A stretch of 64,000 nt of DNA from Euwallacea fornicatus (taxonomy: Eukaryota > Arthropoda > Insecta > Coleoptera > Curculionidae), in the NCBI RefSeq assembly GCF_040115645.1, contig NC_089565.1:2790001-2854000 (forward strand). The letters run 5' to 3'. Below, piece after piece: positions 49,322 to 62,400 of the stretch (positions within the stretch are counted from its first letter, which is position 1; each line of letters begins with the position of its first letter). The notes beneath the pieces are model-generated. The model was not told the DNA's origin, ran no database searches, and worked only from the letters and a program-made list of their open reading frames with translations. Position numbers and translations under genes: made by a program.

Positions 49322-52300
49322 GACTATATATGTATGTACATTTTGTGTTTTGGCTACTTGTTGCATGCTGACAGGATGTTCGACATTCAGAGGAGAATAT
49401 AATAACAACATATATTGTCAACAAAATAGTTCAAAGCTGCATGATAATATCATAAGTTTAATTTCAAATCAATGTTGTAAAAATCAAGAAAATCAAATTA
49501 TGGTCTCAAAATATCATAATAAACCACTTTAGGAATTTACCGTTTCGAAAAGTGATAAGATCATAAATAAGCACCAAATTTGAGGTTCAAGCTCTATTTG
49601 ATATAAGCATTGTTTTACTTCAGAAGAGTTAAGTAATTTGTATATTGAGAGTTTTAGTATAGCTGGTTACTCATCAAAAAACAAAAGACAGCAAGGCCTC
49701 AATTAACTACTATTAAGTCACAACTGAACTTATGATAATACTAAAATCTAAATATCTAAAAGCCTTAACGCTTTTTGAAGGAAAGGCGAATATCCTGTTG
49801 GTCTATTCCGATCTTGTTCCCACAAACCTTCCGGCTATTCGCTTGTATTCCCCTGGATTTATTGTTTAAATTATATCTAGATAAAATCGTATCAATTGTG
49901 CACTTATGCATTATACGCACCTGTGTGTTTTGTTTAAATAAACTTGTATTTGTGTACTTATAGTGTAGTAAATTCAACAGTGATGGAGGATATACAAAAA
50001 AAAATCTGTACTTACTGCATTCTTTTTTTATAGTAGTAAGCGTAAAGTAGCAGGTTGATGATAATACACACTTTCTGCTAATTTTATAGGAAAATCGACA
50101 TTACCAACCTTCGAACAGAACCGTTTGTGCTTTTTATTTACTATACTTGCGAATTTTAATAAATAGATCGGTAGATTATGAAATTTCGAAATAGATTTAG
50201 GGTAGATGAATTGTAGAGCATAGAAAGATAAGTACTTAGCTCACCATATCATCAGTCCTTTCAAATAGATATGTTTGTGATAGTTTTTTAACAAAGAAGT
50301 AATTGTTAAATTAAGGGTCATTTTATCATCAGTATTATTGATATTAAAGGTAATAACTTTACAAATTTTTTAGTGCACAATCATGATTATTTAGAGGCTC
50401 AACACGTATATTTCAACAAATTCTTCTTAAAGATAGACTATATTTTAATATTCCGTTTGTGGTGTTTCGGTCAATAAGTCTTATGAATATTTCGGATGGA
50501 AATGACTCAAATGGAGGGGTGCGTCATGCATATATACATCTTAAGTAACCCGCTATATTTACGTATATAGTTTAAATTGACTTATGCACACATTGTGTTC
50601 TATTTTCGTTGATTTTAAAGTAATTAATGTTAAGAAGATTTTGAATAAAATTTGTCTTTAATTAGACTGATCATTTAAGTTTATCGACCGCCTAAATAAT
50701 TGGTCTAGTTCCCGCATGTTTTCGCCTATGTCGATTCTATCTATTCACTTAGAGCATGCTTCTGACTTTCTATGGATAACCACTACGGAAATAATCAGTT
50801 TAAGTGGAAACATAGGGATTGTACAGGTGGAATTAGTCATTATTTATAAAAGAAATTTATAAAAATATTAAAGCGAAAAGCAGCAATGACAATAAATAAA
50901 AAAAAACGATTAATCCATCATTGGAAATCTTATTAGTAAAAGTTTTCAAATGGTGAGAGTTCTGGTAACATTGAAGTAACTGCGCCCACGTGAGCCGCTA
51001 ACTTTGGAACCCATTGTGTGGGTCTTTGTCGGAGGTACAATAAACCTTATGTGGTCCTTCTCCCACTTGCAAAATCCCTGTATTTTCTCTTGAACTTGTG
51101 ATACCTACGTGCAGCGATTTATCTCATTAAAATTTTGAAAAGGAGTTGAAGACAGAGGATTTCTTACGTAGACGTGTTGTGCTTCCCTAATGCCTCTAAT
51201 TGTATGTTTAGATAAAAAGAAAATTTCTCCACGATAGTTACAAATTATGAACCGAGTATACACTTTGCGTATCTTCAGTGCACTTGATATCTGTAGGTAT
51301 GTGAATCAAGGCCCATCAGCCCCTGCGTTACGAATATAATTCGGAATGCATTTTTTTACGTGTGGAATGCCAATATTCAACTTTACCTTGATGGATGAAA
51401 TAAGAAAATCGACAATTAATGCGTGCACGCGAACATCGATAAAAGTTACTTGAACGTGAGCTCCTTTGTAAAAAGTACTGCAGATGATTCGTTTCTAAAA
51501 AACTTTAATTTTTCAATGAACAGTTCTAATTTGCACACTTATGGGTTGCTTTTAATGACATAACTGGAGCTGCAGAGAGAAATGCGTAAATTTATTGTGG
51601 ATCTTTCATGTTTGCCGATAAATAATGGGAAGTTTATTTTTGGATTCTTAGATTTCTGAGGATTTTCTTCAGATTGTGACGTTTTGAAGAATGTTCCTTA
51701 ACATTAGTCCCATTCAAAACTTGTTTGGAGAAACAGCAATACCATCTAACAGCCACTAATCCCTGAATGCTTTAATTCACCAAAATCGAAAATTTTTTAG
51801 AATCAAATCCAAAGGTTCCCATTTTGTATTTTCATAGACGACATCTATGAGCGTTAGAGTGCACATAGTCTTCAGGAAATCTAAAGTTCTGCAGGTAAGT
51901 AGTGGTTGTTATTGTTCCCGAAAGATGTCGCTGGAGAAATCTTTTTGTTCTCCATTCTCCATTTCCTGGACTTCCTGCCCTATTTCCTCTTATGGACCTG
52001 CGGGACCTGGTCGCGGTCTTGACAGGTAAAGAAAATAGGTATGAAAAATCAAAATTCGAAGTATAGGAGATTATAAATCAAAACTTTACATTGCAAATTG
52101 TGAATATAGGCACATCGTGTTTGAATTCAGTTAATCACTGTATAGTAACCATTCGAAGTCATAAAAACTTTCAAATACATTTTTTTTAGTAATTTTTTCT
52201 AGTATATTTTAGCCGATAATATTCCAAGCTGTTTTTTGCAGATTTTTAATTTGTGTGGGCAGAAACCGTTCTAGGGAGTTGTTACAAATTTATTTAGTTC

Positions 52301-54162
52301 AGCAAATTAGTTACAGGAACTTAATTTACTGACCACTGGCAAACTTTGCTTCATGGGCTTAAAATGTAAGCTAGAATTGAATTGCCAATAAGTTAAAAAT
52401 AATATATATAGCCAGGTACAGAGTTTGGAGAATTTTGGCACCTAATTTCCGAAAAGAAGCCATCCACTTTCGAAAAAAATTCAATGATTCAATTAACCCA
52501 TTTTGAATGGAGACATTTTGCCGCCATTTATCAGATGTTGATAGTCCCGAATCCGAAGTGTGCTGTACTGCTTCATCACATTTCCTATTTTGTTCCTCAG
52601 CAGCAGGATTTTTTGTCAAATTGTGCTGGATTACCGAAAAAGCTCGCGTTGCCAGAGAAAACCATTAACTTCCGACCCAAACGTATTAATACGAATTTTA
52701 TCAATCAAGCAGCGTTCTCAGTTCCCTTCAAAATCGGTGTCAGTGTGGAGTGGACATAAGCAAAACTAAGTCCTTTTTGGAAGCAGTTCTTAGCTCCAGA
52801 TCTCGGACAAAATTTGTTAATTTACAACGGGATTGAAGGCACTTCCTATGATTATTGGCAAATGAGCTTCAAATCCATCTGCATTGTATTATGGTTCTGA
52901 ATGCAGGGGACGTAAGTGGCTTTTAGGTTATGTCACATATTGTAAAAACCTAGTGATAGTATTTTGGGGATCCCATGGTTTATCTCAGTTGTCGACTCAT
53001 ATTCCAGCTTGTCACCGAGTTTCTTTAATGTATCACATCCTCAGTCTAGGAAGACGCATGTAAATTAATGAGAAATTTAGTGTAGAGTTATTATGTGGTG
53101 ATAATGGTGAGAGCTTTTAATCCTCGAGTTGATAAACTAAGTAAAATTACCATGAGCTTCTTATTGTATTCTGTTGGTTCCATATGCCAACAATTGCCTT
53201 GTTCCAATAGGTTGGACAGAAAACCAGTCCCAAGTTGTCAGATACAGGAATATGTACAAAGAAACCTGACTGCGTATTAAGCAAATTTCTGATTGCTTCT
53301 GACCTGATGGTTCATAATTAGTTAATCTCTCTGTTGGGATAGATTTAGTTGTTGCACAGTGTTTGCTAATCCAAAAATTAAGTACCCAAATCACCATAGA
53401 TAGGACCAAATTCTTAAAAGTTGATTGTTTATAAGATATAAATACCTATTAAATATTTTAGAAGCGCACGGATTTGGCAGTCCTGATGCAATTGATGCAG
53501 TATTACAAAAAGTATTGAAATGTACCATATTTAGCAACTAAATTTTAAATTTAACCCCCAATTGCATTTATATAGTTATCTAAACCCTCCGCAAAGTAAT
53601 TTCACAGATATCCTATTTTTATAATAAGATTCTAACTATTGATGGTACTATGAAAGTACATCTGATAGTTTTATCTTATCTTAACGTTGAATACAACACT
53701 AAAAAAGAAAAAAGTGTGTATTCTGTGATTTAGTAAGACAATTAAGACCAGGACCTAATAGGTATAATAGAGAGTATGTTATAGTTAGAAACCCACAAAA
53801 TAAAATTACACAATAGAAATATATATTCAGGGTGTCTTAAGATGAGGATAGTGATGGAGAAGAATGGCGAAGAATTGCATAGGGTTTGTAGAAATAATAA
53901 GAGATGCAATACCCATTAGGTAAGTAGGTAGGCACACATTTGACTCTCAATATGGGGATCTCAAAAATAATTTAAAATTCAAAGTTGGTTAAATGGCTGC
54001 AAAGTTGTATCTGCATAAGAGGGATATTTTGTGTTTTTTAAATTATAAAAGCTTGTTTCTCAGGCCTTTGATAATAATATTCATGACACCAAAGTCCTGT
54101 AATCAATCTACTTTTCCTGGTAGGTGCAAATCATTAAGTAATAATAATTTAATTTTTTTCAG
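49322..54162. other. Intergenic region upstream of the ZCCHC14-like gene
   Basis: AT-rich, with no supported coding exon. It contains copy 2 of dispersed repeat B (50985-51080). Strong donor-like sites occur at 51899 and 52026 and could end untranslated first exons of the gene at 54196, but nothing ties them to it. An AGGGTGTCTTAAG sequence at 53829 resembles a lone transposon end. Confidence 0.35.
50985..51080. repeat. Dispersed repeat B, copy 2
   Basis: This matches 10195-10310, with the clearest block running from GGGTCTTTGTCGGAGG to CTTCTCCCACTTGC. The class is unknown. Confidence 0.45.
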
Positions 54163-54195
54163 AAAATTTGTAAGTGACATCAATGTGTTCTGGAG

Positions 54196-57100
54196 ATGGT
54201 GTGTAAGGAAGAAGTATTGACATGGTTTAAGGACTTGGATAGTTTTAAAAGAATAGATATATTATGTGAACTGATAAATATGTGTCTACCGTTCGAATTG
54301 CGCTTCCTGGGCAGCTATGTAGAGGAAACAGGCAAGCACAGTTGTCAAGAATTAAGGCAGCAGGCATTGTCCGCCAACGATGTGGACAAACTGGAAAAAG
54401 ATCCCAGTTTAAAAAACCAAACTTTATATGATGAAAATATTCGGCATCGGATGCTTTTAAACGTGTCTCTGTTAAAATCTAGGAACTATAATGTAGCCAA
54501 TTGGTATTCAAAAAAGTTCTTAAGGACAGACTATGTCGAAGAGTTGATTGGTAGGGAGAAGGACGATGTGGTACAAACCGAACTTTTATTGTTATTCACG
54601 ATGGCCTCGCGACATCCGGCGTTTAGTTTCGAACATAAGCAGTTTTACAACCGGATAGTCACCCAGCTCTATGAGTTACGGGAGAGATCTAGTAGGTTTT
54701 GTACTCATAGGTATCCCCCAGGGTTTGAATACCCAAATGTTTGCAGGAATATGAAGGTAAGATGTCTATTTTTACCATTTTTCCAATATCTATGCATTTT
54801 ATCCATATATATTTCAGAAACGAGTATTATTTCATAGCTTTCAAAAAATGTAACACTAAAAATCACATCATTCTTCTCGTTCTTACTTTTAGTGATTGTC
54901 TATTATCATTACATATTTGGTGAAACAAACATACATTCTTTCAAATGCCATAATTTTATTTCCAAATCCTCGTATCTTTTGCGATTTCTAAAATACCAAT
55001 AGTGAACATCGAAATTTTCACCACCCTGTTTGACATACATAGTAAATGATTTTAGCGACGCTCCATTTTTATAGTTGACTGCTTACGGTGAGATTTCTTT
55101 TAATGGTCAGTCGATGTTTTTGAATATTTCTGACGATCTGGCATCTGTTTACCTCTCAGTCGGAACAGAAATGATGAATTCTTATCTTACTAGTATTCAT
55201 TTGATACTAATAAAATATATCATATAGCCCTTGTTTCAAATGAATGTTTACAAATTAAAACATTTAATACGTATCGATTCATAATATTTTTGTTTCGTTA
55301 TACACTTGTAGTATATTCTGTTTGCGATGTGATTCCAGGCTCATGACAGCATCCCATTTACAATGGGAGTACCGATCATGCATCCGCCTGGACTTCCTCC
55401 ACACTACATGGGTCATTTTAGGGCGGCCTGGCCCGGAATGAATTGTGGAGCACCCCCGGAGGTATGTGCTTTTTAAAGTCCCTTTTCAATGAATCAATAT
55501 TAAATTCTAATAGAAAACAGCGAAAAAAACAAAGTGATACTACATCTGTGACCCTATTAAAGTTATGAAAGATATCCGTTAAATTTGCGCATTCATAAAC
55601 TAAATTTGATGAGAATGATTTTTCCTACGCTTCCTACAAATATGATTAAATGTGTTATGCAATACTTGGTGCTTCAAATGGTCGATTGCTTTGTGAGAAA
55701 ATATGACTTGACATCGGTTATTAATTTGACCTTGTGAACTTTGAAGACTAAAAATTTCGGCTATCCAGCCTAATACTTAATAATAAAATAAATTTGTCAT
55801 CAATTTCACTTCCCTAACAACACAAGTTGCAGTTTCTGTACTGTACATTTACAACTGTATTGTATCAATGTAATTAAATGATTTGGATTTTGAATTTTGT
55901 TCCATTACTTTATTTCCTGTTAGATACCGCCTTTTTCTCACCAAGCACCACTTCAGCCAACGCTTCCCCCAACGTCACCTCTAGTCAGTTCGCCGAATCA
56001 ATCACGCAGTGGCTCACCACGTTCCGTTTCGAGACCGCCGACGTTTTCAATGGTAACGTCGACACCATCAACGGTAAGTCCATAGAAATCATATGGAAAT
56101 TTTTTTCATGCCATCAGGTTTTACCTTATTAGTAATTCCATACACTATAAAAGCCCAAAGATGAGGTTTGCTGCTAACGCAATGATTGTGCCCCACACCT
56201 ATAGAACTACACTACCATTATTGTTATTGGGGCCATTTTTTAACGACTAACTAGCCTAGCTTCCTGTATGTATTAAATTTTCTGATTTGTATGTTTGGTT
56301 AGGTGACGATGCCTCCAGTAAATGCTCCGGGCGTAGTCCCTCCCGGGCATCCTGCAGCAATAAGCACACCTCTTATTATGACATGTCCCGGAACAACGGG
56401 TATGTCAACTCTAGTTCCTATAGATGCTTTAGCTCCACCTGCTTCTTTGGGTCAATCCAATCAACATTCTCCAATACTTAATCAACTCAAATGTGTTTCG
56501 GAACCGGAGAATGACGAAGTAAGTAAATATGACTTAAAATCTGTAAAAAATGCGATAGAAATTTCGGTCCTAAAAAATGTTAAACATATAATTTTTTCTT
56601 TATTAAGAAAGCAATAAGATTAAAAGCGTTAATCATGTTTGGTAAATATTGAGAACGAAGTATTTTAGAAATATTTGTTTTTATTTAGCTGAACTCCACT
56701 TTAAAAGGGGAATCCCCGCAAAAGGGGCTCCCACCAAAGATCAACCCTTGGATGAACTCCTCCTTGGTCAATCCTGAAGGAAAGCAGATTAACGGGTTGC
56801 GGATAGCACACATGTTTCCTCCTCCCGTTAATGTGCGAACTTCAATGGCGGATCAGATGCAGCCAATAACGGACGAGGGTTCGCACTATCATTCGTCCAG
56901 TAGCAGGTAAATCAGATAGTTTTTTTTCTTTGTATCACTACCGTGAAGGAAAGTAAGTTTTTATTGTTGCTACTAGCTTTTATGCAGAGTATTTTCTCAC
57001 TTGGACCATTTATTTTAACAGGTTATTGATTTATTAAATATGAATAATAGTAATTAGTAATAGTGTAAAAAGGTTTGGGTGTATCACCTACGTTTCCAAT

Positions 57101-59465
57101 TCGAATGGTGCCTGTGTATTTTTTCCACTCTTTGTACCATTTTTAGCGAGTTATGTTTACAATCCTATCAGTTCTACAAAATGGTTTTGCCAAAAGTGTT
57201 GTTTTCTTAAATGAGATGAGTTTAAATAAAAATATTTATTTTTAAGATTTCTACAGCATGTTAAAACAGATTTTCCTACTTTGAAAATACCCTATAGAAT
57301 CTCCTATTGCAGCAGTCCGTTACAAACCCCGCCCGAAACACCTTCCAATTTGGCTCCAACGCCTCCCAATCGCGTTCATTTAGAGAAGAACAGGGTGAAT
57401 GGTTTACCAAACTTCTTACCTCCATTTGGAGACACGACGTCACCGCCTCCACCCGCGTTTACCTTCCCGGCTTTCACACCAATGGGCCATAGGTAAGCTT
57501 TAATTTTTGTTCCCTTTCCCAGTGGCAAACACATTCACTGAGAAGGTAATAGAATCTTTTCATCAAACTTCCCTGACGCCTTTAAAATTTGTTAAGATAA
57601 ACTGAAATTATTGTTATTATCAATTACATATCAATTTGTGTTTAAACACAATTGTGATGAAAGTGAAGAAAATGAATTGCTTTTTTACCACTGTGTTGCA
57701 TAACTATTGGTTTTACAAACATCCTACTTTCAGTTTGCACAATGAGCCAATTCTCTCTGTTTTCTGAAATATGACTTTAAATATTAATTTAAATTTCTTT
57801 TATGCTTTTGGAAGTTCCAAAACAGTTTAGTTCTGAAGTGAAAGTAAATACCTCAATACCGGAATTAATAAGTTGGTCCAGTAACAGCAACGGTTATATA
57901 AAAGTATCCATTTGCTTATTGTTTACATAAATATAGTGAAAAGGATTATTGAAGCAAAACACGTGATCTATTCAATTTAGAAATCAAGTTTTTCTTTATA
58001 ACAGTCCAAAAAATAATAGAAATTTTTCAATATATGTGAGGTTTTTTTCTTATTCATAATTAATCATTTTTAGTGAATAGTTGTTTCCATCAAAATAGAT
58101 CGTTTAACGCTTTCCATAAATTATATTGAGTTTTAAAATAATGTAGTGAAGTTTTCAGCTTCATGTCCGATAAGAAAAAGAAAGGATTAGTATTTCATTG
58201 CATTAAAGATATTTTACGTTTTCGCCGCAACTGTGTGAAACAAACAAGTCAAGAGTTTCGTTTCAGTTAGTGTATCTATTATAACAACTTTCATAGCAGA
58301 GTAGTGCATCGTAAAAAGTAGTATATTCTTTAATATTTAAATAGTTGCTGTAGTGTCGGAAGTAGGAAAATACTCAATTCCATGGAAACTGTCGAATCGG
58401 TTTCAGATATTTCAACAATCCCGGGTATCGGCCGCCAGTTACCACGGTCTTCGGACAGTTCGCCCCGAACCAAGCGCCCTTTCAGGGGGCGCAACCCTCG
58501 GGCCCCGATTCCGCCGCTCCTTCCTATCACACCGTCTTTACCACTCCCGCTTATGTCTCCGTACTGTATTCCAGTTACCCTCCCAATCCTCAACATCCCC
58601 CGGCGGCCCCTGTACCTCCCAGAAACCATCCCCTGGGGTGCTACAATTGTGGCGCATCGAACCACTTGGGACAGGAATGTCCGCAGCAGAACATCGATGA
58701 TATTACGCAGAAAAATACATATAGGTAAGGTAAGCGTAGACTTTTTTTTAAACATCAATTACTAGTTGTTGGCAGTGCAGCTGCAGGGTATGAATACGTT
58801 GTCGTTTCTTTTTGCTGTATTCAGCAAAAAGGAGCCATGAGTTCTAGCCCTTTAATTAAGTACCATACATTATGTTTTTTGGGTAAATTACATTCAAGAC
58901 TAATCAGCTTTAGCATATAGTGGTATTACTTGGTACGTATAAAGTGTCTATATAAAATATGAGGGGAGGGTTTTTTATTCTGGCAGCACTGTAAAAATAA
59001 GAAAAATTGGGAATATTTGTCTAGAAAAAAAATAGCTACTACGGGATAAAACTCCATATAGCATACATGTCATAATGTAACGTATAATTATTGGCTATAC
59101 AGGGTGTCCATTTGATACCACCTTCAATAGATTTATTTGTGATTTTATAAAAAAATCAATTATATGAACGTGAAAAAAATGCGGGTGTTCCCATTAAAAA
59201 AAAAATTCAGTTTATGTCGTCACGCTTTTTTGGGACACCTTGTAGGGTGTCGTAAATTTTAAAATGTACCTTCATTAGCCTCATATACATTCATATCACT
59301 GATTTTTTTATAAAATTACAAATAAACCTATAGGAGTCCATTGGGCTGTTAAATGGACGCGCCCTGTATTATAATTGTATATCACCCATCTTCATTAACC
59401 CCCATATGCGACAAACTTATTTCAGCGTCGACTTTAGTCCAGGGACCTCGGATACCGAGAAGTGA
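54196..59465 (+). CDS. ZCCHC14: ZCCHC14/ZCCHC2-family CCHC zinc-knuckle protein
   Basis: Vertebrate ZCCHC14 recruits non-canonical poly(A) polymerases of the TENT4 class to RNA; the insect role is inferred. Eight exons join in phase: 54196-54756, 55339-55461, 55924-56073, 56303-56518, 56689-56906, 57313-57492, 58407-58724, 59426-59465, giving 601 residues. Residues 1-170 form the conserved N-terminal domain: LTWFKDLDSFKRIDILCELI, then LPFELRFLGSYVEE, and later LLLLFTMASRHPAFSF. Residues 190-550 are low-complexity and rich in Pro, Ser and Thr. A zinc knuckle follows at C561-X2-C564-X4-H569-X4-C574. The protein ends SVDFSPGTSDTEK. The start is the first ATG of its exon, and TGA at 54175 closes the frame upstream. 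I see no SAM or PX domain between the two conserved parts, so this form is shorter than the vertebrate proteins. Earlier untranslated exons are likely, because the exon opens with a good acceptor at 54162. Confidence 0.87.
59098..59368. mobile_element. MITE in the last intron of the ZCCHC14-like gene
   Basis: About 271 bp, opening TACAGGGTGTCCATTTGATA and closing with a diverged complement ending GCCCTGTA. An inner pair around GTGATTTTATAAAAAAATCA and TGATTTTTTTATAAAATTAC extends the inverted structure. Non-coding. Confidence 0.65.
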
Positions 59466-62400
59466 TCCCCGGGCACATCCATAGACGAACACTGAAATTT
59501 ACCCGTCGTTCGGCGTAAATTAGGTCCTAATTGGGAAGTGAGAGACTATTTTTACGAAGATTTAAAGTTTATGATACTTTTAAGCGAAAAGTGAGCGGAA
59601 GGTCTCGAGAACGGGAGGTCTCGATCTGAGGCCTGGAATTAAGAGGGCAAAGAGGTGACGAGAGGCTGATTTTTCGGATAGCCTGGTGAAATTAATCATA
59701 ACTTCAGGTTTTGTTTATAGAGAAATACGAGATTGTGGTTGCGGTTTATCGTACATTATAAGAGAATTATAAAAGACAAATTTACATCGGTATTTGTGTT
59801 TTACGTTATTCGAAAAAGCGAAATTATTTTTTTTATTGAAAAGATTTTGTTTTGTGTTGTGCAACATGCGTCAAAGGCGAATATGATGAGCTCTAAAATA
59901 TTTTGTGTAAGTACTTAAATATAGTATACAGGGTGATCAACATTAGTAGATATATTTATGGAGTTTCATTTCAAACATTTATGTGTGACTACAGTAGGTT
60001 CTAAAGGATACTTTCACTTTTGCGGCGATGCCACTACTGTCTAAAGGGATTAACAATCTTGTTTTGACAACTGAAGCATACTAAGTCTAACAGATGGTGG
60101 TTTGGAGCATCCGTACCAGTATGCACTTAGTGCGGCAATATGGCCGGTCAAAGCTATCTGCGTCTGCCTAACACGTCATAATAAAACGGTAACAACTGAA
60201 AAATAGCGATATGGCCGTTCTGGTGAGGATATCCAAACTCGACAAAGTATATATTAAAATGTAAGTTGGACACCCTGTATATGAAATGTTAAGAAATTTA
60301 GCCTAGAAGTAGAAAACGTGTTTACCATGTTTTGTACATTTAGCACATCTGCGACTAAATAATATATTCATTAATACTGAATTCTATTGAAAATACCAGA
60401 CATGGTAAAGACCAGTAGATTAATAACATCGAAATTTTATTTTAATACCCTTTTTGTAATTTGTATTTTTTATTACTTAGAATTTTATGTACAAGCTTCA
60501 AGGCTATTCAATATCGTCTTTTTTATTGTTTTTATTTATTTAAAATCATTTTGAAAATAATTGTTGAGTAGTGTACAGGGTGCCTGCATTACGTGCCACA
60601 TCATTTAGATCTCAGTTATCTTACGAAATACGATGGGTTAAATTGGGGTAAAGTTGCGCAATTTAACTGTGAATAATGGACATGAATTAAAAAGAATAAA
60701 GTTACCGAACTACACACACATCAAAAATGAAGGCTCTAAGAAATACAAAAATGGTACTTCATATCCAGGAAACGTGGTGCAAAAAGGAAATTGGTAACGC
60801 GTTAAAAAATACTTCAAATAGGCCTTTAAGAATGTTTCTTGAGGATTTCGTATCCATTAAGATAACTGAACTATCGATGGGGAGGCTCGTCATAGCAGCA
60901 TTCTATATGCAAAAAAAATCAGCGTCTCTCACCTGAAGGTTGGCAGCAAAAACGGATTTTACCAGAAACTCCCTTTTACTATAGGGTAAAAAACCGATTT
61001 TTATTGTTGCTGTGATTGGGGAGTTAAATCTGTTTTGTATATGCGCCCAACTGTTCGCATAGTTTCAATTTAGTCCGTATTATGGTTTAATTTATGTTTA
61101 AGTATTTTGGTCGCGAGTAAATTACAATAATAATTAACGCCTTATCACGCAAAAACAAATCTTTCTTATTAAGGGTCTGCGTCAAGTATTCGCATGTTGT
61201 ATTTTGTTTAAGGGTGCGGCAATGTTGGACCAGATTTATTACACAAAAGTTTAAGTCAAATCAAAAATTAGGAGAGTTATTAATAGTTGTACCCACTGTA
61301 TTGTTATGTTTAATAAGCAGGCAATATTTTAACAAATAATACAACTGATACCCGGTGTATTCTTTAATTTTACTGCTTTGCTACAGAATTTCGATTTCGC
61401 ACAACTCATTACAAAGCAAATGCCAATTATTTATATGTTATAGCAGCAACAGTCAAAACGATTATATTATACTACAGTGTACAAGAAGCCTTTTAACAAC
61501 ATTTTTTTTACTATTTTTTGTTTTCTTTTAACTTTTATGTTTTGATTTTTTATTCAATTAAAACAGGGCTGTTCGTCGTATAACAAGTTCTTTCTTTCCT
61601 TTTGTTCTTTTTTTCCGCCTCAGGTTTTCGACTTCCACCTTCTCGTTCAGCTTCTCGTGAATACCTTGTGTAATAAGCAAAGTTAGCTGAGTATAGTCTG
61701 AGTATAGAACCTGAGGGTTTGTACCATAAATTAGCCGTTCTCACTAACGCATATCTACTAGGCGAAACGGAAAAATGACATAAATGTGTGTCTCAGGTCG
61801 GTAAAAGACCTGTGACTTAACAATGTCAAAAATATTTTTTGTGATACCCATTCTTTGCCAATTTGCCATTTTATTAAAGTCGTATTTGAAAAGGGAGTTA
61901 GGTTTTCTAAAAATGATCCGAAGTTTATTTTAATTCATAAAAACATGCAGCACGACCTTTTTAACTTATAGTTGCACTGCTGAACAAAGTACTAACCTGT
62001 CCTATTTTCTCACTTGTTAAATGTTTATGTTTTAAATAATTACATTTAATTTCTGTAAAAAAAGCTTAGGGCTTGGACGTTTCAGGCCATTCAACCTTTA
62101 GTGTACGTAGCTACTTCTAATGTGCGACATAATATGTATGTATATTAAAACAATAGTAAAAAGTGGTTGATCGTTGGAGCATTTATGAACAAAAAGTGCA
62201 TACTTATCGTTTAAAATGTTCCGTGATTGAATTTCATATAAACATTAGGTAGATAAGTACATACTTCGTACACGGCAGCTACAGGCAAAAAACCATCCGT
62301 ATCTTTTATTTTTTTAACATAGTTGATTAGATTTAATATAAGTTCCTGTAGAAAAACTTGTTTATATGGACTGAATATCACAAAAAATATTTTTAGCATT

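Noticed and set aside
51847..51898. Short ATG frame ending at a consensus GTAAGT donor
   Set aside because: Joining it to the acceptor at 54162 gives an immediate in-frame stop, so it cannot extend the ZCCHC14-like protein. It could be untranslated, but nothing supports it.
52371..52619. 82-codon minus-strand frame with a soluble-looking N-terminal half
   Set aside because: There is no splice context, no recognised domain and no neighbour to join; it fits chance in this composition.
58330..58765. Open frames of 115-142 codons on both strands
   Set aside because: They are alternative frames of the Pro-rich zinc-knuckle exon 58407-58724. Only one frame encodes the CCHC motif and agrees in phase with both neighbours.
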